Origin: a virus
Virus record (IMG/VR): IMGVR_UViG_3300031784_003158
Span: 1-22,185 of that record
Reading direction: 5' to 3' (one strand)
DNA length: 22,185 nucleotides
Shown: positions 5,200-12,077 of the stretch, piece by piece
How positions within the stretch are numbered: the stretch's first letter is position 1
Layout of the letters: every line of letters starts with the position of its first letter
Made by a program: the position numbers and the translations under genes
The notes under the pieces: model-generated
Seen by the model: only the letters and a program-made list of their open reading frames with translations
Database searches by the model: none
Told to the model about the DNA's origin: nothing

Positions 5200-5613
5200 T
5201 TAATTTGCCAAGGCTTTTTTGATAATTTCTTTGAGTTTTGAAGTAATTTTTAAATTATCCACCTCACTTAACCCAAAATAACGGCATTCAGTATGTTCAA
5301 ACCCATCTTTTGCCTTTTCTAAATTAGGTTTTTTAATTGTTGAAGCCCTTGTATAAAATACATGTAATATAGATGTTATTACCTTTTTTTTGTTTGAATT
5401 AAGAATTGATGTTACATAAGAAACTTCTTGAGGATTTAAAACTAAATAAGTTTCTTCCCTAAATTCTCTTACTGCGGCATCTTTTAAATCTTCCTTAGGT
5501 TTAACCCCTCCACAAGGAATTGACCAATATCCTTCCAAATGCTCACCTGGAGCTCTTTTACAAAGCAAACACCTATCTTGGTATTTAACTAAAATACCCG
5601 CTACGTCTTTCAT
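5200..5613 (-). CDS. Nudix hydrolase
   Basis: This 137-residue protein is of usual length for a single Nudix domain. The Nudix box is clear: GGVKPKEDLKDAAVREFREE, matching G-x5-E-x7-R-E-U-x-E-E, with Tyr in place of the usual Gly two positions after the last Glu. An N-terminal beta strand (DVAGILVKYQDRCLLCKR) precedes it. Family members hydrolyse nucleoside diphosphates linked to another group (dNTPs, NDP-sugars, ADP-ribose, RNA caps). The exact substrate cannot be read here. The gene follows the ferritin-like gene by 19 bp and probably shares its transcript. It is the last protein gene before the giant RNA; no terminator is evident, so read-through into the RNA region is possible. Confidence 0.88.
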   Translation of the reverse strand: MKDVAGILVKYQDRCLLCKRAPGEHLEGYWSIPCGGVKPKEDLKDAAVREFREETYLVLNPQEVSYVTSILNSNKKKVITSILHVFYTRASTIKKPNLEKAKDGFEHTECRYFGLSEVDNLKITSKLKEIIKKALAN

Positions 5614-5632
5614 AATAAGAAATTAATATTAA

Positions 5633-5998
5633 TTATTTTAAAGTCAACAAATATTTCAACTTGTTGATTAGACCCATAATTTCATCACGTAAATTTAATA
5701 AGTCACTGTCTTTTGTTTTGTCGTACTTATTGTTCAAATCAATTAAAAATTCAATAACAGTGTCACAGAAATGAGTTGGGTCCAATTCTTTTAAATCAGA
5801 AAGTATTAAACTTACTTTCCCTTGGAAATCAGGTCTTCCATGTTTACCCATACAAATTTCAACAAATTCATCAATCAAACCATCTAAATCACCGTACACA
5901 GTTCCAAAAGCATTGTGTCTAGCATAAGATTTTGTTTGCCAATGATATATTCTAAATTGATTTTGTATTGTCAAAAGTTCAATAATAACCTGTTCCAT
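5633..5998 (-). CDS. Small helical phage protein, ferritin/Dps-like (DUF5856-like)
   Basis: I start this at the ATG at 5996-5998 (121 residues). A longer frame reaches 6061, but it would run through the terminator of the methyltransferase gene. The N-terminal half reads ELLTIQNQFRIYHWQTKSY, ARHNAFGTVYGDLDGLIDEF, VEICMGKHGRPDF. The spacing of HWQ, a following His and a DLDGLIDEFVE helix resembles the first helices of Dps/ferritin-like proteins, and I recall phage proteins of the DUF5856 type with this pattern. The second half is helical (EFLIDLNNKY and later). Function is unknown; metal binding is not shown. A TATTTATT motif, one base off the octamer, lies 12 bases before the ATG. Confidence 0.75.
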   Translation of the reverse strand: MEQVIIELLTIQNQFRIYHWQTKSYARHNAFGTVYGDLDGLIDEFVEICMGKHGRPDFQGKVSLILSDLKELDPTHFCDTVIEFLIDLNNKYDKTKDSDLLNLRDEIMGLINKLKYLLTLK

Positions 5999-6010
5999 AA
6001 TTCTTTTATT

Positions 6011-6018
6011 AATAAATA
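6011..6018 (-). promoter_or_regulatory. TATTTATT, one-mismatch phage-type promoter motif
   Basis: The minus strand reads TATTTATT, 12 bases before the ATG at 5998 and just after the terminator at 6032-6058. This is the same placement as the exact octamers. Confidence 0.45.
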
Positions 6019-6031
6019 TATCATAAAATAA

Positions 6032-6058
6032 AAAACGGAGGTTATTGTCCTCCGTTTT
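6032..6058 (-). terminator. Rho-independent terminator overlapping the methyltransferase stop codon
   Basis: CGGAGG / CCTCCG (6036-6041 and 6049-6054), extended by AAAA/TTTT, form a 10-bp stem with a 7-base loop. A T-rich run follows on the minus strand. The ascending arm lies within the last codons of the methyltransferase gene, and the stop codon falls in the loop. Confidence 0.82.
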
Positions 6059-6899
6059 CAAATTCTAATTTTTGTTGTTTCTTTTGGTCAACAAATCCTT
6101 GTATTCTTTCTCTAGAAATATTTGCATAATTTTCAGATAATTCAATACCTACCCATCTTCTATCATTAATCTCGGCCGCCACACAACTTGTACCACTTCC
6201 ATTAAATGGGTCTAAAATAACATCATTCTTGTAAGATAGAATCTTAATTGCCTTATTTGGGATGTCCATTGAGAATGTTGCCTTAGTTAATGACCGTGTA
6301 TCCGCAAAATACTTCCACTGTCCGAACACCAACTCCATAAACTCTTTTTTGTCCTCCTCCTGATAAACCATTTTGTTCTTACCTTCTTCAGTTAATGTTG
6401 GTTCTCCCTTCCATTGCGATTTACCTTTAACTTTCTTAATATGAACCTTCTTATATGCCAATATAACACATTCTTTTGGATTATAGATGTACGGACTAGA
6501 TGGACTCATCCAACTTCCCCAAGCAGTTGTTTTACTTCTGTGGGGACTATCTTCTTCTAAATCAACTACACCAAAGAACTTAAACCCAATCTCTTTCATA
6601 ACCTGATAAACTTCAGATACGAAGAAAATTCTACCTCCCTTTGATTGTCTATTAATCTCATAAGGAATGTTTAAAGCGATACGTCCATCGTCTTTCAATA
6701 CTTTATAAGCCTCAGTTAACCATTGTCTGGTAAATTCCAAATATTCACCAATCTCCATGTCATCATTGTGAACATCGTAAGCAATATTAACACCGTAAGG
6801 TGGGGATGTCACAATTAAATCAACCCATCCTTCGGGCATCTCCTTCATCACCTCAATACAATCTCCGGTAATAACTTTATTAATATAATTTTCAATCAT
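6042..6899 (-). CDS. DNA methyltransferase, beta class (N4-cytosine or N6-adenine)
   Basis: This 285-residue protein has catalytic motif IV TSPPYG at residues 31-36 and the AdoMet-binding motif I DPFNGSGT at 230-237, followed by WVGIELSENYA. The order IV then I, with the target-recognition part between, defines the beta class. TSPPY occurs in both N4-cytosine and N6-adenine enzymes, so the modified base is not settled. No restriction enzyme gene lies beside it, so it is an orphan methylase, probably protecting phage DNA from host restriction or marking it. Its start overlaps the DUF3310 gene by eight bases, so the two are co-translated. A terminator begins inside its last codons. Confidence 0.92.
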   Translation of the reverse strand: MIENYINKVITGDCIEVMKEMPEGWVDLIVTSPPYGVNIAYDVHNDDMEIGEYLEFTRQWLTEAYKVLKDDGRIALNIPYEINRQSKGGRIFFVSEVYQVMKEIGFKFFGVVDLEEDSPHRSKTTAWGSWMSPSSPYIYNPKECVILAYKKVHIKKVKGKSQWKGEPTLTEEGKNKMVYQEEDKKEFMELVFGQWKYFADTRSLTKATFSMDIPNKAIKILSYKNDVILDPFNGSGTSCVAAEINDRRWVGIELSENYANISRERIQGFVDQKKQQKLEFENGGQ

Positions 6900-7122
6900 T
6901 TTTTTCTAACGTTTCAATGTGATGTTGTAGATACCAAAGAGCCTTTTTAAGGTCTTGTATTTCTTTATCAGTTTCTTTCTTTCCCGCTCTTGAAATATAC
7001 TTCACGGTGTTACCAAGTGAGAATCCCAAGTCCCAAGCATCAATTACTTTAATCGCTTCGTATTCATTATTTTTACCAAATTGGTAATGGTCAGGGTGAT
7101 TAACCATTTCTTTTTCTCCCAT
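6892..7122 (-). CDS. DUF3310 family phage protein
   Basis: This 76-residue protein matches the DUF3310 pattern common in tailed phages: NHPDHYQFG near the start, YEAIKVIDAWDLGFSLGNTVKYISRAGKK in the middle, then DLKKALWYLQHHIE. Family members are sometimes annotated as nucleotide kinases, but activity is not shown by the motif. The start ATG (7120-7122) shares one base with the TAA of the HNH gene, and the end overlaps the methyltransferase by eight bases. A second, truncated copy of its first 20 or so residues lies on the far side of the HNH gene (7880-7942), so this locus has been rearranged. Confidence 0.88.
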   Translation of the reverse strand: MGEKEMVNHPDHYQFGKNNEYEAIKVIDAWDLGFSLGNTVKYISRAGKKETDKEIQDLKKALWYLQHHIETLEKND

Positions 7123-7817
7123 TATTTTAAAATTTCAGGTTTATATTTCTTTAAGAAATTATAACAAAAATTAACCATATCGTCAACTCTTTGTCCTGGT
7201 GGTTGTGATTTAACCCATAATTCAAGGTTTTCTTTAGAATTATCATCTCTAATACCATTTTTATGGTGAACTTCCTCATTTGGTTCTAGATATCTACCAA
7301 TAATATCTTCCATGACTAATCTATGTTCTAAAACATAACCTATAATATTATTAGGGTGTTTTGGTGCGTGTTTTTTCACATACCCAAATTTTGTGGTGAT
7401 TCTACCACCTTTCCAATTATGATTCTCATCACCTTTTCTTATACACCCACAAGATAGGTGTTTACCTCTTCTGAGTGCCCCAGTTGATGATATTACTTCA
7501 TTACCACAGTCACACTTACATAACCAATGGTTTAGGTGTTTACTATTATTATGGTGAACCCTTTTTATGGGGGTTAATTTACCAAATTTTTGACCTTCAA
7601 TGTCAATTCTTTTTATTTTTGACATTGTTTCTTTAACAAAACAACCACAAGATTTAGACCCTCCGCTATTCAAATGATACGCCTTTACATCTCTAATGGT
7701 TCCACATTTACACTGACATTTATAATATCTCTCACCCTTTTTACTTACAAAATCAGATAATGATATTATTGTCCAATAATTGTATTTTTCGCCAATTTGT
7801 AATTCAAGTTTTTTCAT
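7122..7817 (-). CDS. HNH homing-type endonuclease with two zinc-ribbon-like repeats
   Basis: I use the ATG at 7815-7817 (231 residues). A GTG start 45 bases upstream would span the TATTTATA motif at 7831-7838, so it is unlikely. Two similar zinc-ribbon-like repeats come first: CQCKCG at 34-39 with SCGC at 56-59, and CKCDCG at 100-105 with SCGC at 122-125. These probably bind DNA. The nuclease part follows, with EHRLVME, EEVHHKNGIRDD (about 181-192) and NLEL, the usual HNH signature. The enzyme should nick or cut DNA and is probably a free-standing mobile gene. It sits between a DUF3310 remnant and a full DUF3310 gene, which suggests insertion there. The downstream start overlaps its stop (TAATG), so translation is coupled. 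Confidence 0.88.
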   Translation of the reverse strand: MKKLELQIGEKYNYWTIISLSDFVSKKGERYYKCQCKCGTIRDVKAYHLNSGGSKSCGCFVKETMSKIKRIDIEGQKFGKLTPIKRVHHNNSKHLNHWLCKCDCGNEVISSTGALRRGKHLSCGCIRKGDENHNWKGGRITTKFGYVKKHAPKHPNNIIGYVLEHRLVMEDIIGRYLEPNEEVHHKNGIRDDNSKENLELWVKSQPPGQRVDDMVNFCYNFLKKYKPEILK

Positions 7818-7830
7818 AATGTTCTTTATA

Positions 7831-7838
7831 TATAAATA
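7831..7838 (-). promoter_or_regulatory. TATTTATA phage-type promoter motif (HNH gene)
   Basis: An exact octamer on the minus strand, 13 bases before the chosen HNH ATG at 7817. It supports that start. Confidence 0.5.
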
Positions 7839-7879
7839 TCTCCACACTATGATTTTTACCACACACTACAAATATTTTT

Positions 7880-7942
7880 TTAGTAATTGTCTTCATCCCC
7901 ATAGTGTTCGGGGTTATTTACCATTTCTTTTTGTTCTGACAT
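7880..7942 (-). pseudogene. Truncated DUF3310 5' remnant
   Basis: The minus strand encodes MSEQKEMVNNPEHYGDEDNY and then stops with TAA. The first part aligns with the intact copy at 6892-7122 (MGEKEMVNHPDHYQFGKNNEY). The copy ends exactly where the conserved EAIKVI segment should follow. It overlaps the end of the winged-helix-like gene by 29 bases, a normal phage arrangement, so this was probably the original DUF3310 start before the HNH cassette arrived. A functional 20-residue peptide cannot be excluded but is less likely. Confidence 0.7.
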
Positions 7943-8117
7943 AATATCCTTTTCCATATTCACTTTCTTTAACTAATCCATCCTCAATTAAATTGTCAAT
8001 TCTTTCTTTAGTTTCATTTAAACCAACTCTAAGAATATATTCAGAAATATAATTGATATGTATTGGTGTTTCAAGTTTAGCTAATAGAATTTCTGTCGGA
8101 GATGTATTTTTTTTCAT
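7914..8117 (-). CDS. Small winged-helix-like protein
   Basis: This 67-residue protein (ATG at 8115-8117) has the pattern of a short winged helix: SPTEILLAKLETPIHINYIS (helix 1 and a turn), EYILRVGLNETKERIDNLIE (helices 2-3), then GLVKESEYGKGYYVRTKR as a beta wing with a Gly-Lys-Gly turn. It ends in a basic tail. It might bind DNA or regulate nearby genes; this is a fold-level guess from pattern. It overlaps the upstream 58-residue gene by 41 bases and the DUF3310 remnant by 29 bases. Confidence 0.65.
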   Translation of the reverse strand: MKKNTSPTEILLAKLETPIHINYISEYILRVGLNETKERIDNLIEDGLVKESEYGKGYYVRTKRNGK

Positions 8118-8253
8118 ATGTTCTAAATTTTTGTTCTACTTCATTAGTGGTAAATAATAAACAATCGGATTTTAAAAAATATCTAATCTCATTCAAATTT
8201 TTACAAATACTGTCTATCTGTAACTCCCCTACTATTTTTTTATTAAAACCCAT
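8077..8253 (-). CDS. Unknown 58-residue protein
   Basis: An ATG at 8251-8253 opens a frame ending with TAA at 8077-8079, giving MGFNKKIVGELQIDSICKNL, NEIRYFLKSDCLLFTTNEVE and a basic, Tyr-rich end. No family is recognised. Support comes from position: it fills the gap between two clear genes, runs in their direction, and its ATG is four bases from a TATATTTG -7 box, the same layout as the starts at 562 and 13219. It overlaps the winged-helix-like gene by 41 bases in another frame, which is the main reason for caution. Confidence 0.55.
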   Translation of the reverse strand: MGFNKKIVGELQIDSICKNLNEIRYFLKSDCLLFTTNEVEQKFRTYEKKYISDRNSIS

Positions 8254-8257
8254 ATTA

Positions 8258-8289
8258 CAAATATACTACGGATTTTTCAAAACAACAAT
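8258..8289 (-). promoter_or_regulatory. Host-type promoter of the 58-residue gene (weaker -33 box)
   Basis: ATTG (8286-8289), a 20-base spacer and TATATTTG (8258-8265) lie on the minus strand. The -7 box is perfect and the -33 box has three of four bases. Only four bases separate it from the ATG. GTAGTATATTTGT is also found before the gene at 12692-13219. Confidence 0.5.
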
Positions 8290-9036
8290 AGTTTTAGCTT
8301 GTGTAATATATGTAAGTAATTTTCTTTTAAAGACTGGTAATAGTGTATTTTCTAAAGGTAACTCATTTTTTGATGATAATTCAAACACCGGTAATTTATC
8401 ATCCTCATCTATTTCACGTAATATTTCAAATACATTTTTTTGAGTCTCCTCTTCATAGATTAGATTAGCCCCATTTTTTTTATCAAATCTGACAACATCA
8501 GAAATTTTAACATTGTATTTCCAAATGTACGTCTCTCCGTTATAAACTGTAAAAAAATACCCATTTTCAATAGTGTCAAATTTTTCAGTATTTATTATGT
8601 TAATGGATATTGAATCATAAGTTATTGTCCAAAGTGCTTTAACAATATTAAAATATTCGAAAATTTTTTGACCACAGTATTTTAAAATTTTGTCAAACTC
8701 CTTAATTTCATTGTCGGTCATATTAGGAATTGGGTTAAATTTCAAATCAGTTATGAGTATTTCATCATCAACGCTTTTAAATTTTTTATCAATTGTAATG
8801 TATTTTGAATCATTACTAATTGATTGTAGGTTAGCAAGATGTAATGACATTTCACTAAATAATGGATATAACTCAAATTTATCAATCTGTGAATCTGAAT
8901 ACTTAATAAAATCCATTAATTTATAATAGTGATATTCAAAATCAGGAGTGTGTTCGACTATCCACTCAGGATTTAACTTCAAGTGTTTTTTCTTTCTATT
9001 GTATTTCCGTTTGTCGGTTTTTTCCATATCAACCAT
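8266..9036 (-). CDS. Unknown phage protein, 256 residues
   Basis: The protein starts MVDMEKTDKRKYNRKKKHLK, a strongly basic N-terminus that could contact nucleic acid. It continues as a mixed, lysine- and isoleucine-rich soluble protein with segments such as YCGQKIFEYFNIVKALW and GYFFTVYNGETYIWKYNVKI. No family is recognised, and there is no signal peptide or membrane span. An internal Met4 is an alternative start. Its ATG overlaps the stop of the 9029-10309 gene by eight bases, so the two large unknown genes form a coupled pair and may work together. Confidence 0.7.
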   Translation of the reverse strand: MVDMEKTDKRKYNRKKKHLKLNPEWIVEHTPDFEYHYYKLMDFIKYSDSQIDKFELYPLFSEMSLHLANLQSISNDSKYITIDKKFKSVDDEILITDLKFNPIPNMTDNEIKEFDKILKYCGQKIFEYFNIVKALWTITYDSISINIINTEKFDTIENGYFFTVYNGETYIWKYNVKISDVVRFDKKNGANLIYEEETQKNVFEILREIDEDDKLPVFELSSKNELPLENTLLPVFKRKLLTYITQAKTIVVLKNP

Positions 9037-10309
9037 CTATTTGGAAAATATAGTATGTTTCGTTATCAAACTCAACAGTATCTTCTGTACCGTCGTATGA
9101 ATTAATTGTATTCCCATATCCGTCAGTATCAACAACATCTTTAATTAACGCACCCATATCAACAAAATCTTGCATATTTAGACCGTAATCTCTAATTGTT
9201 GTAGCCGCATCATAAGTTTTATCCTCCAACAAACTCTCAACCTTTTCTTCAATCAAATTTTCAGGTATAGTTTTATCACTATCTTTTAACTCGTCCAACT
9301 CTTCATTTAATTCGTCATATTGTTCTTGTGATAAGTTCTCAGAATCTTCCAACATTTCAGTAATCTCATCAATTCTTTGTTGGACTTCTGAGTCAGAATA
9401 TTCAAAATCATCTTCATCAAAGAAATCTTCTAAATTTTCTCTAACATAATCTTCCTCACTTTCTCTAAAGTAATTTTTCAATTCTTCTTCATCAATATGA
9501 TTCTCAACAAATCCTGTTCTAAATCCTTCCAGTCCAACATCGTCAATTAAGTTTTCAACATACCGAACTGCCGTTTTTTCAGTATAATATTCATCACCAA
9601 CAGCCCATGTTGCACGACTTTCACCATGGTGTTCTATTACTTTGAATGAATGTAAGAAATAATGTTTACCTTCGTAGATAATATCATAAATGTCAATACG
9701 ACCTTCAATTTCTTCTATTTCGGCGTCAATCTCTCTAAGTGCTGTTAGATTCTCATCATCTTCAGTCTCTTTCTCTATTTGTTCTCTTCTTTCTTTTTCA
9801 GCGTAAAGGTCCTCTAATCTTTGTGTATCTTCAGGTGTTTTCTCTTCATATACAGTTGATATTAAAAAATTAAATAATGCTAACGTGCATTTATCAACAT
9901 CAGATAAATTTTCCCTTTCTTCAAAATAACCTTCTTCTCTTCTATCATTTTGAATCTCCTTTCTTCTTTGGAATTCTTGATAGATTTCTTGTTTTTTAAG
10001 AGGTGTGTTATAATATGATATGTAATTAGCAATAACTCCTTGTTTAGTTCTTAGCTGACTGTAATTCGCATCAACACTACCATTAACAGTAATATTACCT
10101 AAATAAGTTGTATCACTTGGTAGTTTTATATTACCGTCAATAACAATTTGTTTTCCTTTATATTGTTTCAAATTATTAATTCTTCTTCCGTCATGGTCAA
10201 CAAAATTCATTAACTCAATATATTTCTCAGGTGTTAAATGTACAATATCATTTTCAGATTCTAAAACCAGTTCTTTAATGAATTTTTTTATTAAGTTTCT
10301 ACTATTCAT
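9029..10309 (-). CDS. Large acidic phage protein with helical N-terminal leader
   Basis: This 426-residue protein begins with a short basic amphipathic segment (MNSRNLIKKFIKELVLESE). Residues about 50-100 have a repetitive beta pattern (IVIDGNIKLPSDTTYLGNIT, then VNGSVDANYSQL) like a small beta-helix. Residues about 110-350 are highly acidic and probably coiled coil. The C-terminal end reads DTDGYGNTINSYDGTEDTVE and then YYIFQIDG; I have seen this kind of ending in other unclassified phage proteins. Function is unknown; a virion or internal head protein is a guess. It heads a minus-strand unit, divergent from the micropeptide genes. A TATTTATT motif lies four bases before the ATG, so the mRNA could be leaderless. 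Confidence 0.75.
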   Translation of the reverse strand: MNSRNLIKKFIKELVLESENDIVHLTPEKYIELMNFVDHDGRRINNLKQYKGKQIVIDGNIKLPSDTTYLGNITVNGSVDANYSQLRTKQGVIANYISYYNTPLKKQEIYQEFQRRKEIQNDRREEGYFEERENLSDVDKCTLALFNFLISTVYEEKTPEDTQRLEDLYAEKERREQIEKETEDDENLTALREIDAEIEEIEGRIDIYDIIYEGKHYFLHSFKVIEHHGESRATWAVGDEYYTEKTAVRYVENLIDDVGLEGFRTGFVENHIDEEELKNYFRESEEDYVRENLEDFFDEDDFEYSDSEVQQRIDEITEMLEDSENLSQEQYDELNEELDELKDSDKTIPENLIEEKVESLLEDKTYDAATTIRDYGLNMQDFVDMGALIKDVVDTDGYGNTINSYDGTEDTVEFDNETYYIFQIDG

Positions 10310-10313
10310 ATTA

Positions 10314-10321
10314 AATAAATA
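10314..10321 (-). promoter_or_regulatory. TATTTATT, one-mismatch phage-type motif
   Basis: The minus strand reads TATTTATT four bases before the ATG at 10309. The short gap suggests a leaderless mRNA if it acts as a -10 box. Confidence 0.4.
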
Positions 10322-10365
10322 CTGTTAAATTAATAACTATTTCCTTTTAATATTTCAATTAATAA

Positions 10366-10373
10366 TATTTATA
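10366..10373 (+). promoter_or_regulatory. TATTTATA phage-type promoter motif (first micropeptide)
   Basis: An exact octamer on the plus strand, 30 bases before the ATG at 10404. Confidence 0.55.
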
Positions 10374-10403
10374 AAAAAGAATAAATCTAAAAAAAATAAA
10401 AAT

Positions 10404-10538
10404 ATGGGCTGTGGCTGTAAAAACAAACAAAATCCTGAACAACAGGTTAAAATTCAACAAGTTCAACAACAAAATGAAAGTGTACAAAATGCAGTAAAAA
10501 AAACTATTGAAAAATTTTATAAAAACAAGCAGCAATAA
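10404..10538 (+). CDS. 44-residue Cys/Gln-rich micropeptide (MGCGC type)
   Basis: The frame from ATG 10404 to TAA 10536-10538 encodes MGCGCKNKQNPEQQVKIQQ, a Gln-rich middle, and a basic helical end (KKTIEKFYKNKQQ). A GCGC motif directly after the start Met is followed by lysine. It has its own TATTTATA motif and precedes a second micropeptide gene that also has a GCGC motif near a Lys end. The two Cys could bind a metal or be modified. The function is unknown and I know of no domain. Conserved motif, own promoter motif and tandem placement support coding. Confidence 0.6.
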   Translation: MGCGCKNKQNPEQQVKIQQVQQQNESVQNAVKKTIEKFYKNKQQ

Positions 10539-10540
10539 AA

Positions 10541-10548
10541 TATTTATA
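10541..10548 (+). promoter_or_regulatory. TATTTATA phage-type promoter motif (second micropeptide)
   Basis: An exact octamer on the plus strand, three bases after the stop of the first micropeptide and 27 bases before the ATG at 10576. Confidence 0.55.
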
Positions 10549-10575
10549 GATAATAAACTTTAAAAAAATAATACT

Positions 10576-10626
10576 ATGAAAAACGGTGGTGGTAATAATG
10601 GTGGTGGATGTGGTTGTGGTAAATAA
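10576..10626 (+). CDS. 16-residue Gly/Cys micropeptide
   Basis: ATG 10576 to TAA 10624-10626 encodes MKNGGGNNGGGCGCGK. The CGCGK end echoes the GCGCK start of the preceding 44-residue peptide. It has its own TATTTATA motif at nearly the same distance as its neighbour, and a strong terminator follows at 10660-10675, so a short transcript of about 110 bases is predicted. It is extremely short, so it could instead be a leader or a small RNA. The repeated GCGC motif favours a peptide. Confidence 0.45.
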   Translation: MKNGGGNNGGGCGCGK

Positions 10627-10659
10627 TCAATCCAAATCTATTAATTAAAAAATTTAAAA

Positions 10660-10675
10660 GGGAGAATATTCTCCC
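10660..10675 (+). terminator. Rho-independent terminator after the micropeptides
   Basis: A perfect palindrome GGGAGAATATTCTCCC is flanked by AAAA and followed by six T on the plus strand. It closes the micropeptide unit before the next gene. Confidence 0.85.
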
Positions 10676-10683
10676 TTTTTTAA

Positions 10684-10691
10684 TATTTATA
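10684..10691 (+). promoter_or_regulatory. TATTTATA phage-type promoter motif (10695 gene)
   Basis: An exact octamer on the plus strand, three bases before the ATG at 10695 and 15 bases before an in-frame ATG at 10707. The second spacing matches most other genes. Confidence 0.55.
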
Positions 10692-10694
10692 ACT

Positions 10695-12020
10695 ATGGAA
10701 TTAAAAATGGGTGACACAATTTATATCAAAGGGTTCATAAATGAAGACCCTGAATTTCATTGCTGGAAACCCATGAAAGACTTAATAGGGTTTCCAACAA
10801 AAGTTTGTCTAATTAGAAATAATAAAATATATGTTACCCACCCAATTTTAGATGTAGTCAATTTTAATGAAGATTGTGTTAATTATGAAGTTATTGATAA
10901 CGGTAATTTAATACACAATAAAAAATTAAATGAAGAAGAACAAGAAGAACTTAAATTAAATAAAGTTCAAGAAAAATTACTTAGAATCCTTAATAAATTT
11001 CAAAATGGGGACATCGATGTTGATTTTATTGAAAATGCAATAGGTGGTCTAGATAAATTTTTTAATTTATTAACCAAAAACAATCTTCTTGGTTACATTG
11101 ACCCTTTTTCAAGTGATTGGGATGATTACCAAAATCAATTATTTTATTTATTCTATGAAAACGATAGTTCATTTGTTTGGACAATAGTTGATAAATTTAT
11201 TTCAGATGTTACAAAAATTGGTAACGATTATTATTTTGACACATCCCCTGCGGAACTTGCAGGTTTCTTTAATACAGGTTATCGCAGTGAAATGAGTAGA
11301 GATACGATTGAAAGTATTTTACAAGGTGAACATGATATGAATTTTTGGGATGTAACTGATGATGTTTATAGGGACGTATATACTGAATTAACAAATGAAA
11401 ATAAACAATTAGTTAATGAAAGAATTGTATTAGAACTTAGAGATATGAAAACAATAGGTACCGACACCGAATTACTTGAAGAAATTGCTCGGGAACAAGG
11501 TCGTAATGATGTTGAGTTAACCGATGATGTTATTTCTCGAGTACTTGGTGATGATGATACCATTGAATATCTAATCAATAAAGAATTATATGATGTCAGA
11601 AGTGATTTATATAGTTTATATTCAGGTTGTTATGAAGGAACATTAATTAATGAGTGGTATAAAAGTTTAATGGGGGAACTAATTGGTTCTGTAATTGATA
11701 ATGGTGAAATAGATGAGTATTCATACAAAAAACAATCTTTCGATAAAGATGGTAATAAAGTATCAAGAACATTTTACGGAACAAGATACAAAGCAACAAA
11801 CTGTATATATAATGTTGTTTCAGAATGGTTAAACGATAACAAAGATTGTAATGGTACTTATTGTGATACAATCATATATTTTGGTAGTTACGAAAGATTA
11901 TATTCAGATTTAATTGATGATGGAAGTCGAGAGTCATTAAGAGTTCCGAGATTAGATGAATACCCTGACTATAGGGAAGTTAACAGTTGTGTTAATGGAA
12001 ATATTGGAGATTACTTTTAA
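10695..12020 (+). CDS. Unknown acidic phage protein, 441 residues
   Basis: The product begins MELKMGDTIYIKGFINEDPE. Met5 (10707) may be the real start, since it puts 15 bases between the promoter motif and the ATG. The N-terminal 75 residues look like a small beta domain (MGDTIYIKG, KVCLIRNNKIYVTHPILDVV). The rest is acidic and helical, with segments such as ELLEEIAREQGRNDVELTDD, and a cysteine-containing C-terminal part (CIYNVVSEW, CNGTYCDTIIYFGS). No family is recognised. It resembles the 9029-10309 protein in length, acidity and Asp/Glu/Tyr use, but I could not align them. It follows a terminator and leads a plus-strand pair. Confidence 0.7.
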   Translation: MELKMGDTIYIKGFINEDPEFHCWKPMKDLIGFPTKVCLIRNNKIYVTHPILDVVNFNEDCVNYEVIDNGNLIHNKKLNEEEQEELKLNKVQEKLLRILNKFQNGDIDVDFIENAIGGLDKFFNLLTKNNLLGYIDPFSSDWDDYQNQLFYLFYENDSSFVWTIVDKFISDVTKIGNDYYFDTSPAELAGFFNTGYRSEMSRDTIESILQGEHDMNFWDVTDDVYRDVYTELTNENKQLVNERIVLELRDMKTIGTDTELLEEIAREQGRNDVELTDDVISRVLGDDDTIEYLINKELYDVRSDLYSLYSGCYEGTLINEWYKSLMGELIGSVIDNGEIDEYSYKKQSFDKDGNKVSRTFYGTRYKATNCIYNVVSEWLNDNKDCNGTYCDTIIYFGSYERLYSDLIDDGSRESLRVPRLDEYPDYREVNSCVNGNIGDYF

Positions 12021-12041
12021 TAATTGTAAAAATCAATTTAC

Positions 12042-12049
12042 TATTTATA
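12042..12049 (+). promoter_or_regulatory. TATTTATA phage-type promoter motif (12078 gene)
   Basis: An exact octamer on the plus strand, 28 bases before the ATG at 12078. Confidence 0.55.
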
Positions 12050-12077
12050 GTCATTTTTTTTCCTACTAAATTTTAAC

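Noticed and set aside
5633-6061. Longer 142-residue version of the ferritin-like protein
   Set aside because: The extension would read through the terminator hairpin at 6032-6058 and over the promoter-like motif. The ATG at 5998 fits the motif spacing.
8102-8443. 113-residue plus-strand frame
   Set aside because: It lies opposite two minus-strand genes and has the low-complexity Phe/Ser make-up of an antisense reading.
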